Assembly (NCBI GenBank): GCA_965199165.1
Contig: OZ240681.1
Coordinates: 2,232,001 to 2,296,000 of the forward strand
Origin: LMUY01 sp965199165
GTDB lineage: Bacteria; Pseudomonadota; Alphaproteobacteria; Acetobacterales; Acetobacteraceae
DNA length: 64,000 nucleotides
Direction of reading: 5' to 3'
The notes beneath the pieces were generated by a model. The model worked only from the letters and a program-made list of their open reading frames with translations, ran no database searches and had not been told where the DNA came from. A program made the position numbers and the translations under genes. Shown one piece after another: positions 52,362 to 60,412 of the stretch (position 1 is the stretch's first letter; the number at the start of each line of letters is the position of its first letter).

Positions 52362-53159
52362 ATGCGCATGGACGGTCTTCTCCCAGGACGCGGCGCGCTG
52401 GTGACGGGCGGCGCCGGCCGCATCGGCCGCGCCATCGCCGCGACGCTGGCGCGGGAGGGGGCACGCGTGGCGATCACCGACCTTCCCGGCGAACCGCTCG
52501 ACCGCGTGGCCCGGGAGTTGGGCATCCCCGGCGTTCCCGGCGACGTCACCGATCCGGCCTCCGTGGCAGGGATGGTGGAGGCGGCAGAAGCCGCGGTCGG
52601 GCCGCTGGACATCCTCGTCGCCTCGGCCGGGATCTTCCCCAACTGCCCGCTGCTCGACATGGAGCTGGAGGAGTGGGAGCGCGTGTTCGCCATCAACGTG
52701 CGCGGGGTGATGCTGTGCAACCAGGCGGTCGCCCGGCGCTGGGTCGCGCGCGGCACGCCCGGTGCGATCGTGAACCTATCCTCCGGCGCGTCGCGCTCGG
52801 CCCGGCCAGGCAGCTCGCACTACTGCGCGTCCAAGGCGGCCGTGAACATGATGGGCGAGGTGTGGGCGTCCGAGCTGGGGCGGCACGGCATCCGAGTCAA
52901 CACGGTCCTGCCGGGCCTGGTGATGGACGAGGTGGTGACCGCGGAGGACCCGGAGCGCCATCCCTACCTGAACGCGATGTGGCGGGCGACGCCGCTGGGC
53001 CGCACCGGAGACCCGGACGACATCGCGCAGGCCGTCGCCTTCCTCGTCTCCGACCGGTCCGCCTGGACGACGGGGGCCACGTTGCAGGTCAGCGGCGGCT
53101 CGCATTGCGGGCGGACGCACGTGCCGCTGACGCGGGACATGAACCTCGGCAAGCGCTGA
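52362..53159 (+). CDS. Short-chain dehydrogenase/reductase
   Basis: A 265-residue SDR. Cofactor motif TGGAGRIG (15-22), ASAG (87-90) where most have NNAG, catalytic S140/S141 region and Y154-x3-K158 (YCASK), and the C-terminal TTGATLQVSGG. It interconverts an alcohol and a ketone with NAD(P). GAGGAAAGGGC precedes ATG 52362 (a second ATG is 6 bases on). It ends 9 bases before the convergent rmlD gene. Confidence 0.9.
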   Translation: MRMDGLLPGRGALVTGGAGRIGRAIAATLAREGARVAITDLPGEPLDRVARELGIPGVPGDVTDPASVAGMVEAAEAAVGPLDILVASAGIFPNCPLLDMELEEWERVFAINVRGVMLCNQAVARRWVARGTPGAIVNLSSGASRSARPGSSHYCASKAAVNMMGEVWASELGRHGIRVNTVLPGLVMDEVVTAEDPERHPYLNAMWRATPLGRTGDPDDIAQAVAFLVSDRSAWTTGATLQVSGGSHCGRTHVPLTRDMNLGKR

Positions 53160-53168
53160 GATCGGGCG

Positions 53169-54035
53169 TCACGTGGAAACGATGACATCCACCGTGCGGG
53201 CGAGCGTCGGGCGCCAGGGAGGCAGTCGCACGTCGAACACCTGAGCGAGCTTGGTGCAATCCAACCGCGAGTCCGAAGGTCGTTTGGCCGGAGTAGGCCA
53301 GTCCGCGGTGGTGATCGGGGTGACGGTCGGCATCGGGCGACCGTGCCGGGCCGCCTCCTCGAACGTCGCCACGGCCAGGCCGTGCCAGGTGGTGCTGCCG
53401 GTACCGGCGGCATGGAACAGTCCGGCATACTCGGGCAGCCAGCCGGCCTCGATCCGGGTTGCGATCGCCAGGATGGCGTCGGCGAGGTCCCCGGCATTGG
53501 TCGGGCAGCCCTGCTGGTCTGCCACGACCTTCAGCGTGTCCGTCCTCTGCGCCGCTGCAAGCATCGTGCGCACGAAGTTCTTGCCCGTGGCAGCGTAGAC
53601 CCAGGAGGTGCGCAACACCACAGCCCGCCCGTAGGGCAGCACGGCCCGCTCGCCCGCCAACTTGCTGCTGCCGTAGACGCCGGTCGGCGAGGTCGGGTCC
53701 GTCTCGACATACGGGGCGCCCTTCGACCCGTCGAACACGTAGTCGGTCGAGATGTGGATCAACGGGATACCTGCACCGGCACACAGCCGGGCGAGTTCGG
53801 CCGGGCCATCCCGGTTGGCCCGCAACGCCGCCGCTTCCTCCTGCTCCGCCGCATCCACCGCGGTCCAGGCTGCGGCGTTGACCACCAGGCTCGGTCGGAC
53901 CCGGTCGAACACCGCCGCGAGGCTGGCCGGCTGATCGAAGTCGAACTCCGGCCGCCCTACCCGGGTCACCCGGTCCGCTGCCCGGGTGGCAAGCTCCGTC
54001 GCGAGCTGGCCTGCGCCGCCGGTGACCAGGATCAT
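53169..54035 (-). CDS. rmlD: dTDP-4-dehydrorhamnose reductase
   Basis: A 288-residue SDR-type enzyme, last step of dTDP-L-rhamnose synthesis. N-terminal GGAGQLA, then STDYVFDG (T97-D98-Y99) and the catalytic Y121-x3-K125 (YGSSK) are in place. The ATG overlaps the rmlC stop (ATGA). With rmlB, rmlA and rmlC it forms a complete four-gene pathway in the order B-A-C-D on the minus strand. Product goes to rhamnosyl transfer in a surface glycan. Confidence 0.95.
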   Translation of the reverse strand: MILVTGGAGQLATELATRAADRVTRVGRPEFDFDQPASLAAVFDRVRPSLVVNAAAWTAVDAAEQEEAAALRANRDGPAELARLCAGAGIPLIHISTDYVFDGSKGAPYVETDPTSPTGVYGSSKLAGERAVLPYGRAVVLRTSWVYAATGKNFVRTMLAAAQRTDTLKVVADQQGCPTNAGDLADAILAIATRIEAGWLPEYAGLFHAAGTGSTTWHGLAVATFEEAARHGRPMPTVTPITTADWPTPAKRPSDSRLDCTKLAQVFDVRLPPWRPTLARTVDVIVST

Positions 54036-54589
54036 ACGTGGAACCAGTTGGTCATGGCGGCCCAGCTTTGTGCCACCTTGTCCTTCTCGGACAGTTGCAG
54101 CTCCGCCGCGGGGACCGGCCATGGCAGCGCCAGGTCGGGATCGTTCCAGGCGACCGCCCGTTCGGAGGCTTTGTCGTAGTAGCCGGTGGTCTTGTAGACG
54201 ACCTCGCAATCCGGCTCGAGCGTGACGAAGCCGTGCAGGAAGCCGGGCGGGATCCACAGCTGCTGCCAGTTGGCGGCGCTCAGCTCCACCGCGACGTGCC
54301 GCCCGAAGCTGGGCGAGCCGTGCCGCGCGTCCACCGCCACGTCCCAGATCGACCCCTTGACCACCCGCATCAGCTTGCCCTGCGCGTGCGGGGCAAGCTG
54401 GCAGTGCAACCCGCGCAATACGCCGCGGGCCTGCGACATGCTGTGGTTGTCCTGCACGAAAGGCAGGTCGACGCCGGCATCCTGCATCGCCCGCGCCGTC
54501 CACGTCTCCGAAAAGAAGCCGCGCGCGTCCCCGTGCCGCGCCGGGCTGAACAGCACCACCTCGGGGATGGCCAGGCGTTCGAACTTCAT
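54032..54589 (-). CDS. rmlC: dTDP-4-dehydrorhamnose 3,5-epimerase
   Basis: A 185-residue cupin epimerase. LRGLHCQ contains the catalytic base H62 (the family usually has LRGLHYQ, so Cys replaces Tyr); K72 and Y132 (VYKTTGYYDK) complete the active-site pattern. Standard length. Its ATG overlaps the rmlA stop (ATGA). It epimerises C3 and C5 of the 4-keto-6-deoxyglucose nucleotide before RmlD reduction. Confidence 0.95.
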   Translation of the reverse strand: MKFERLAIPEVVLFSPARHGDARGFFSETWTARAMQDAGVDLPFVQDNHSMSQARGVLRGLHCQLAPHAQGKLMRVVKGSIWDVAVDARHGSPSFGRHVAVELSAANWQQLWIPPGFLHGFVTLEPDCEVVYKTTGYYDKASERAVAWNDPDLALPWPVPAAELQLSEKDKVAQSWAAMTNWFHV

Positions 54590-55461
54590 GGGTGCACCCC
54601 GTCGGCGATCTCCAGCAGCACGCGCCCGAGCTCGGTCTTGCGCAGCGCGTTGGCCCGCTCGCGCAGGGCCGCTGCGTCGATGAAGCCCATGCGGTAGGCG
54701 ACCTCCTCCGGGCAGCCGACCAGCATGCCCTGGCGAGACTGGATGGTCTGCACGAAGGTCGATGCCTGTAGCAGGCTGTCCGGCGTGCCCGCGTCCAGCC
54801 AGGCGCAGCCGCGGCCCAGGCGCTCCACCGCCAGCGTGCCGGCCTCCAGGTAAAGCCGGTTCAGGTCGGTGATCTCCAGCTCGCCCCGCGCAGAAGGCTT
54901 CACCTGGCGGGCCAGCTCGGTGACGCGCCGGTCGTAGAAATACAGCCCGATGACGGCCCAGTTCGACAGCGGGGCGGTGGGCTTCTCGACGATGTTGAGG
55001 GCGCGGCCGCTCGCGTCGAACGTCACCACGCCATACCGCTCGGGGTCGCGCACCTGGTAGGCGAACACGGTGGCGCCCTCGCTGCGCGCGGCGGTGGCCT
55101 GCAGCGTTTGGCTCAGGTGGTCGCCGAAGATCATGTTGTCGCCCAGCACCAGGGCGCAGGCCTCGCCCGCCAGCCAGTCCGCCCCGATCAGGAAGGCCTG
55201 CGCCAATCCATCCGGCGACGGCTGCTCGGCAAAGCTGAAGCGGCAGCCGAGATGCGAGCCATCCCCCAGCAGGCGGCGAAAGCCCGGCAGGTCGACGGGG
55301 GTGGAGATCACCAGGATGTCACGGATGCCGGCCAGCATCAGCACCGACAGCGGGTAGTACGCCATCGGCTTGTCGTAGACCGGCAGCAACTGCTTGCTGG
55401 CTGCCAGGGTCATCGGGTGCAGGCGGGTGCCGGAGCCGCCGGCGAGCAGGATGCCTTTCAA
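54586..55461 (-). CDS. rmlA: Glucose-1-phosphate thymidylyltransferase
   Basis: A 291-residue nucleotidyltransferase making dTDP-glucose. LAGGSGTRLHPMT (6-18), SKQLLPVYDKPM (22-33), LGDNMIFGDHL and CAWLDAGT are the family motifs, and the length is that of RfbA. The start is a TTG at 55461 that overlaps the rmlB stop (TTGA). AAGAGG 9 bases upstream is the likely ribosome site and lies inside a 21-bp tandem repeat. The reading frame runs on upstream but only as low-complexity shadow sequence. Confidence 0.94.
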   Translation of the reverse strand: MKGILLAGGSGTRLHPMTLAASKQLLPVYDKPMAYYPLSVLMLAGIRDILVISTPVDLPGFRRLLGDGSHLGCRFSFAEQPSPDGLAQAFLIGADWLAGEACALVLGDNMIFGDHLSQTLQATAARSEGATVFAYQVRDPERYGVVTFDASGRALNIVEKPTAPLSNWAVIGLYFYDRRVTELARQVKPSARGELEITDLNRLYLEAGTLAVERLGRGCAWLDAGTPDSLLQASTFVQTIQSRQGMLVGCPEEVAYRMGFIDAAALRERANALRKTELGRVLLEIADGVHP

Positions 55462-56555
55462 GCCGCGGCGCCTCTTGCGTCCGCCGCGGCGCCTCTTGCG
55501 TCCGCCGCCTTCCCCAGGCGTTGGCCGGCGTACTGCCCGGCGCGGATGCGCTCCCACCACGGCCGGTTGGCGACGTACCACTCCACCGTCCGCTGCAGCC
55601 CTCGGTCGAAGTCGTGCGGCGCGCGCCAGTCCAGCGCCGCCTGCGCGCGGGCCGGGTCGATCTCGTAGCGGAAGTCGTGGCCGGGCCGGTCGGTGACGAA
55701 GTGGATCAGCCGCTCGCGCGGGCCCGCCGGGTCCGGCTGCAGCCGGTCCAGCGCGGCGCAGATGCCGTGGACGACCTGCAGGTTGCTGCGCGGCTGCCGC
55801 GCCCCGATCGCGAGTGTCGCGCCAGGCTCGGCCCGCTCCAGCGCCAGCACCAGCGCCTCGGCATGGTCGTCCACGAACAGCCAGTCGCGCTGGTTGGACC
55901 CGTCGCCATAGACCGGCAGGGGCTTGCCCTCCAGCGCGTTCAGCGTGACCAGCGGGATCAGCTTCTCCGGGAATTGCCAGGGGCCGTAATTGTTGGTGGT
56001 GTTGGTGACGAAGGCCGGCAGTCCGTAGGTGTGCCACCACGCCCGCACCAGGTGGTCGGAGGCCGCCTTGCTGGCCGAATACGGGCTGCGCGGGTCATAC
56101 GGCGTGGCCTCGGTGAAGGGCGGGTCGCCCGCGTCGAGCGCGCCGAACACCTCGTCCGTCGACACGTGGTGGAAGCGGAACGCCGCCCGGCGCGGCGCCG
56201 CCAGGCCGGACCAATAGGCCCGCGCCGCCTCCAGCAGCACGAAGGTGCCGACCACGTTGGTCTGCACGAACGGGCCGGGTCCGTCGATCGAACGGTCGAC
56301 ATGCGTCTCCGCCGCCAGGTGCATGACCGCGTCCGGCTGGTGGGCGGCGAAAATCTCCCGCATCGCGGCGGCATCCGTGATGTCGGCGCGGACCAGGGTG
56401 TGCCGAGGGTGCCCACGCGCCTCCTCCAGCGCGTCCTCGGACGCGGCGTAGGACATCTTGTCCACGGTCACGACGCTGGCATCGCGGTGCCGGATCAGGT
56501 GTCGGACGACGGCGGAGCCGATGAAGCCACAGCCGCCGGTCAGCAGAACGCGCAT
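55458..56555 (-). CDS. rmlB: dTDP-glucose 4,6-dehydratase
   Basis: A 365-residue extended SDR. NAD motif TGGCGFIG (6-13), VSTDEVFG with the catalytic T133-D134-E135, and Y159-x3-K163 (YSASK). It makes dTDP-4-keto-6-deoxyglucose. The C-terminus carries the oddity: a doubled ADARGAA motif from a 21-bp tandem repeat just before the stop. First gene of the rml operon; the ribosome site before ATG 56555 is weak. It lies 62 bases after the upstream glycosyltransferase gene on the same strand. Confidence 0.95.
   Translation of the reverse strand: MRVLLTGGCGFIGSAVVRHLIRHRDASVVTVDKMSYAASEDALEEARGHPRHTLVRADITDAAAMREIFAAHQPDAVMHLAAETHVDRSIDGPGPFVQTNVVGTFVLLEAARAYWSGLAAPRRAAFRFHHVSTDEVFGALDAGDPPFTEATPYDPRSPYSASKAASDHLVRAWWHTYGLPAFVTNTTNNYGPWQFPEKLIPLVTLNALEGKPLPVYGDGSNQRDWLFVDDHAEALVLALERAEPGATLAIGARQPRSNLQVVHGICAALDRLQPDPAGPRERLIHFVTDRPGHDFRYEIDPARAQAALDWRAPHDFDRGLQRTVEWYVANRPWWERIRAGQYAGQRLGKAADARGAAADARGAAA
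55462..55503 (-). repeat. Two perfect 21-bp tandem repeats at the rmlB-rmlA joint
   Basis: The 21-base unit occurs twice head to tail (55462-55482 and 55483-55503) and is followed by a 6-base partial copy. It encodes ADARGAA twice in RmlB, and each unit carries AAGAGG, so the rmlA ribosome site is duplicated. Gain or loss of a unit keeps the RmlB frame. Confidence 0.85.
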
Positions 56556-56617
56556 ACATGAACCCAATGAAGCCGGTCGCAATCTGGCAGGCGCGTCCCG
56601 GGGTATCAACCGCCGGC

Positions 56618-59600
56618 TCACCCCGGGTCTTTGAACAGGCCCTTGCGGTATTGCCGCTGCCGCTGTCGCAAGGCGGCGTCCCCGCCCACCAGCCGTCCGA
56701 CCACACCCTGGACCCGTGCTATCTCCGCCGTGTGGGCGGCGGCGGTCATGCGTGCGGTCACGCTCGCCGGATGACGCCGGTGCCGGTTGAGCGGCCTGGA
56801 CACGTAGGCGACCTGTGCACCCTTCCGCGCCAACACCTCGGCGTAGACGCGCCAGTCGCCGGTGACGTGCAGGTCGCGAAGCTCGGCCTGGCAGCGCCGC
56901 AGCGCCGCCAGCAGCGCCTTGCGACGCCATAGGACGGCGCTGACGTTCATGATCAGGTTGCGTTCGGCCATATGGCTGCGCAGGAAGGCAGTCCCGTCGA
57001 ACACCGCGTCCGTCGAAAGCAGCGCGGGCCCGTAATAGCCCTTGTGGTCCGGCCACAACGTGGCGCCGCCCTCGTCGATCGCACAGCTGTCGCAGAAGGC
57101 GAGGGCAGGGGCCTGCGCCTGCGTGGCGGCGGTGGCCAAGGCAGCCAGGAGCCCGGGCTCCGCCGCGTCATCGGCCTCGGCAATCCACAACCACTCGCCC
57201 GTGGCCGTCTCGGCCGCCCGGCGCCATTGCGCGAAGACCGAGCCGGACCGGCGTCGCTGCTTTTCCAGTCTGATGGTGCGACCCCATGCCGCTGCGGTCC
57301 GCTGCGCCACCGCCACGCTGTCGTCGGTGGACGCGTCGTCGAGGACGATCACCTCGGACACCGGGTAGGATTGGGCGAAGATGGACGCCAGCCGCGTTTC
57401 CAGGAACCGGCCGTAGTTCCAGTTCGGCACCACGACCGACACCGGCAGCAAGCCCGGCCGCGCCAGCGCGAGGAGCGCCCCCGTGTAGCTGTCGAAGCGG
57501 AAGGCGCTGCGGCTTGCCCGCGCCAGGGCCCGGCGCCGGTCCGGCGTGAAATCCGCAGCGGCCTGGAGCGCCGCCTGTCCCATGGCGGCGACGTCGGCCA
57601 GCGCCACGGCGACCCCGGCTTGGAACTGGTCCAGCAGCGCCGGCACCCCGCCCGTGTCGCGGAAGGCGATGACGGGCGTGCCGGCGGCCATCGCCTCCAT
57701 GGCGACGGAGGGCATCGGGTCTTCCCGCGAGGTGAGGAGGAACACGTCCGCCGCCGCGAGCAGCCGGGCCGGATCGTCGCGGTGGCCTAGGAAGCGGAAC
57801 GAGCCGGTGGCCTCGGCCGACGCGATCTCGTCGCGCAGGTAGGTTTCGGTCGCCGGGTCGATCCCGCCGGCCCATACCAGGCAGCTTGCCGGGCGCATGG
57901 CTCGCATCGACCGCCAAACCTGCAGGAAGAGGTCGAACCCCTTGCGCAGGTCGGCGTAGCCCATGCCCACCGCCAGGACGGTGCCGGGCGGGAGGCCCAA
58001 CTCCATGCGCGTGCCGTCGCGATCCGCGTCCGCTTCGTCGCAGTCGATCCCTTGCGGCAGGACCACGGGATGGGGCGGCCGGGTGCCGACGGCGTCACAG
58101 CACCGGTCGCGCACCACCGCGGCGGGGAACACGGCCGTGTCGGCGGCGGCCAAACCCTCGCGCAACGCCGCCACCAGTCCCTTCTCCTGCAGCAGATGCG
58201 GCAGTTCGTGCACCAGCAGCATCGACCGGATCGCCTGTCGCCGCAGCGGAAGGGTGGCCTGGGCACTGGCAGCGCTGTTGACGATGGCAGCGTCGCAGCC
58301 GAGCCGCCGCGCCGACTCGACCAGCGCGTCCAAGTGCTGGTGACTGGCCGCCACCGTCGTGGGTGCGACGCGGCGATACTCCGCCTCCAGGATGCCGCCG
58401 CCGAGCAGCAGGAACGAGACGTCGACGCCGTGCACGCGCCGCATCGCCCGGCCGATCCGGAGCAGCAGCTGCTGCGCGCCATGCGCCCGGGCGTCGTGGC
58501 CGACCAGCAACAGGCGGGTGCGGGCGTTCGCGGCAGGCAGGCCGGCCACGGCCCGCGCGGTGGCGTTGAGGAAGGCGCCGCCCCAATGCACGTCCGGCTC
58601 CAGCGTGGCGCCCTCGGCCCACTCGTTCCACGCGTTGATGCAGACGATCGCCTCGCCTTCGACCCGGTTGACGCGGGAGTGGCGGATCAGCTCCGCCAGC
58701 CACGCCTGGTATAGCGCCGGGGTAGCGCCATGCAGGATGGTCCCCGTGCCCTGCCGGCGCGGGTCGTTGTCCCAACCCGGCACGGCGGTCTTGATCAGGG
58801 GGAAAGGCGGGGCTGGCTCCGCCGCCGAGGCCCGGGCGACGGCGGCGTAGTCGTAGACCTCGGCGTCGAAGGCGGGGTCGAGGACGTGCAGGCTGTCCGT
58901 GATCATCGGCACCTGCGCGGTCAGCTTGTGGGGCGGGAACTCCACCGCGGCGTCCATCCCGTATGGGCGCGGGTCCATGTCGACGAAGCTCTGTGCCATC
59001 ACGAAGATCGGGTCTTCCCCGTGCACGGCCTGGAACAGGCGGCGCCACCGCGCGATGGTCGCCGCGGTGTCCGGGATGAGGCTGGCGCGGTACACCATCA
59101 GCATCGGCCGCCCGGCGAGCCGGATATAGCGCGGGTCCTTGAAGTGGCGGGCAAACTCGTCGACCAGCGCGGCCTCATCCGCGGCCTGGTAGTCCTGGCT
59201 CAGCAGGATCTGGTCGTCGGACCCGTCCCAACGGCGGGTCCAGTTCTCGTTCGCCCACATCAGGCAGAACGGCATGTCCAGGCTCGGGTCCGCCAGCAGG
59301 GCCTCCAAGGGAGCTTCCAGCAGCCGGCGGCGGTTGAACCAGTAGAAGTAGAAGACGAAGCCGTGCAGCCCTGCCCCCTTCGCCAACGCGATCTGCCGTT
59401 GCAGCGTGTCCGTGCCGTCCAGCCGGTAATGCCCGAGTTCGCCCGGAATGCGCGGCTGGTAGTGGCCGGCAAAGCGCGGCACCGCCCGGCCCAGATTGGT
59501 CCACTCGGTGAAGCCGCGGCCCCACCAGGCGTCGTTTTCCGCCACCCGATGGAATTGCGGCAGGTAATATGCGAGCAGCTTGGCGCGGGGCGCCAGGCCT

Positions 59601-60265
59601 GGCGGCAGCGGCGTCACATCCTCGAACGCCGGGTTGCGCCGCGTGTTGCGCCGGACCTCGTCGGCGATGTTGGGGACGTTGGCGTTCAGCCCCGATCGCT
59701 CCCGCCACAGCAGCAGGCCGAGCAACGGGTTGCGGTCGAGCGTGCCGCCGGCCCAGCGCCGTGGGTCGAAGCCGGGGCAAGGCGTGCGGCCCTCTGCGAA
59801 GCCACGCAGCAGGTAGTGCTCCATCGGGTCCATCCCGCTGGCCGCCACGTCGGCGTTCCCGCGAAGGTAATATGCTCCGTCGAACTCGGCGATGGGGTTG
59901 AAGAGCCCTGTCAGCCGCCGCGGCAGGAAGTGCGCCAGACAGGACTGGCCATCCGGGACGGAGTAGCGCTGGCGATACCAAGCGGGGTCGAAGTGCAGGA
60001 TCGGCCGCCGCCCGGCGGCTTCACCCCCCTCGATGTAGTGCAGCAGCGGGTCGCCCACGCAGTCCGGGTTGCGGGCCAGGTAGTAGGCGGGGTCGAAATA
60101 GGCGTTGGGCCAGCGCCCCTCGCGCCAGCCGTAGCGGTGCCAATGCACCAGAGCGCCGGCGCCGGCCAGGTCCGGGTTGCGGGCCAGGAACCAGGCGCCA
60201 TCGAACAGCCCGGAATGCTGGAGTACGCAGAGGCGTCGCTGCTCGACTTGGTCGGGCACGGTCAT
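56618..60265 (-). CDS. Three-module glycosyltransferase: WbsX/GH99-like + GT4 + GT2, with N-terminal repeats
   Basis: A 1215-residue paralogue of the 3738-7364 protein. Four ~33-residue repeats open it (about 21-54, 57-88, 92-123, 128-161) with the pattern FD-x2-YYL-x2-NPD...HY...G-x-EGR-x-P. A WbsX/GH99-like domain follows (from about 229: LLAYYLPQFHRVAENDAWWG, FTEWTNLG, MWANENWTRRWDG, NAWNEWAEG), then GT4 (GMGYADLRKGFDLFLQVW; SREDPMPSVAMEAMAAG) and GT2 (VSVVVPNWNYGRF, VIVLDDASTDDS, EADDAAEPG). It presumably adds several sugars to the rhamnose-containing glycan, at the cytoplasmic membrane face. ATG 60265 has no strong ribosome site. It lies upstream of rmlBACD on the same strand. Confidence 0.9.
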   Translation of the reverse strand: MTVPDQVEQRRLCVLQHSGLFDGAWFLARNPDLAGAGALVHWHRYGWREGRWPNAYFDPAYYLARNPDCVGDPLLHYIEGGEAAGRRPILHFDPAWYRQRYSVPDGQSCLAHFLPRRLTGLFNPIAEFDGAYYLRGNADVAASGMDPMEHYLLRGFAEGRTPCPGFDPRRWAGGTLDRNPLLGLLLWRERSGLNANVPNIADEVRRNTRRNPAFEDVTPLPPGLAPRAKLLAYYLPQFHRVAENDAWWGRGFTEWTNLGRAVPRFAGHYQPRIPGELGHYRLDGTDTLQRQIALAKGAGLHGFVFYFYWFNRRRLLEAPLEALLADPSLDMPFCLMWANENWTRRWDGSDDQILLSQDYQAADEAALVDEFARHFKDPRYIRLAGRPMLMVYRASLIPDTAATIARWRRLFQAVHGEDPIFVMAQSFVDMDPRPYGMDAAVEFPPHKLTAQVPMITDSLHVLDPAFDAEVYDYAAVARASAAEPAPPFPLIKTAVPGWDNDPRRQGTGTILHGATPALYQAWLAELIRHSRVNRVEGEAIVCINAWNEWAEGATLEPDVHWGGAFLNATARAVAGLPAANARTRLLLVGHDARAHGAQQLLLRIGRAMRRVHGVDVSFLLLGGGILEAEYRRVAPTTVAASHQHLDALVESARRLGCDAAIVNSAASAQATLPLRRQAIRSMLLVHELPHLLQEKGLVAALREGLAAADTAVFPAAVVRDRCCDAVGTRPPHPVVLPQGIDCDEADADRDGTRMELGLPPGTVLAVGMGYADLRKGFDLFLQVWRSMRAMRPASCLVWAGGIDPATETYLRDEIASAEATGSFRFLGHRDDPARLLAAADVFLLTSREDPMPSVAMEAMAAGTPVIAFRDTGGVPALLDQFQAGVAVALADVAAMGQAALQAAADFTPDRRRALARASRSAFRFDSYTGALLALARPGLLPVSVVVPNWNYGRFLETRLASIFAQSYPVSEVIVLDDASTDDSVAVAQRTAAAWGRTIRLEKQRRRSGSVFAQWRRAAETATGEWLWIAEADDAAEPGLLAALATAATQAQAPALAFCDSCAIDEGGATLWPDHKGYYGPALLSTDAVFDGTAFLRSHMAERNLIMNVSAVLWRRKALLAALRRCQAELRDLHVTGDWRVYAEVLARKGAQVAYVSRPLNRHRRHPASVTARMTAAAHTAEIARVQGVVGRLVGGDAALRQRQRQYRKGLFKDPG

Positions 60266-60412
60266 CGCCGGTCGCAGATGCTCCCTGCCGGATGGAACGG
60301 TCGTCGGTCGTCACCAAACGTTAACGATCTACCCTATGCAGCCGCGGGGACGTTTGCACTGAAAAAGCGCGCCGTTATGGTGCGTCCAAAAGAAGTGATC
60401 GGGATGGGAACC

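Noticed and set aside
58730..60412. A long plus-strand frame in front of the binding-protein gene that would make a 1091-residue protein
   Set aside because: It is exactly antisense to the 1215-residue glycosyltransferase, has low-complexity Arg/Gly/Val composition, and the real protein starts with its own export signal at 60413.
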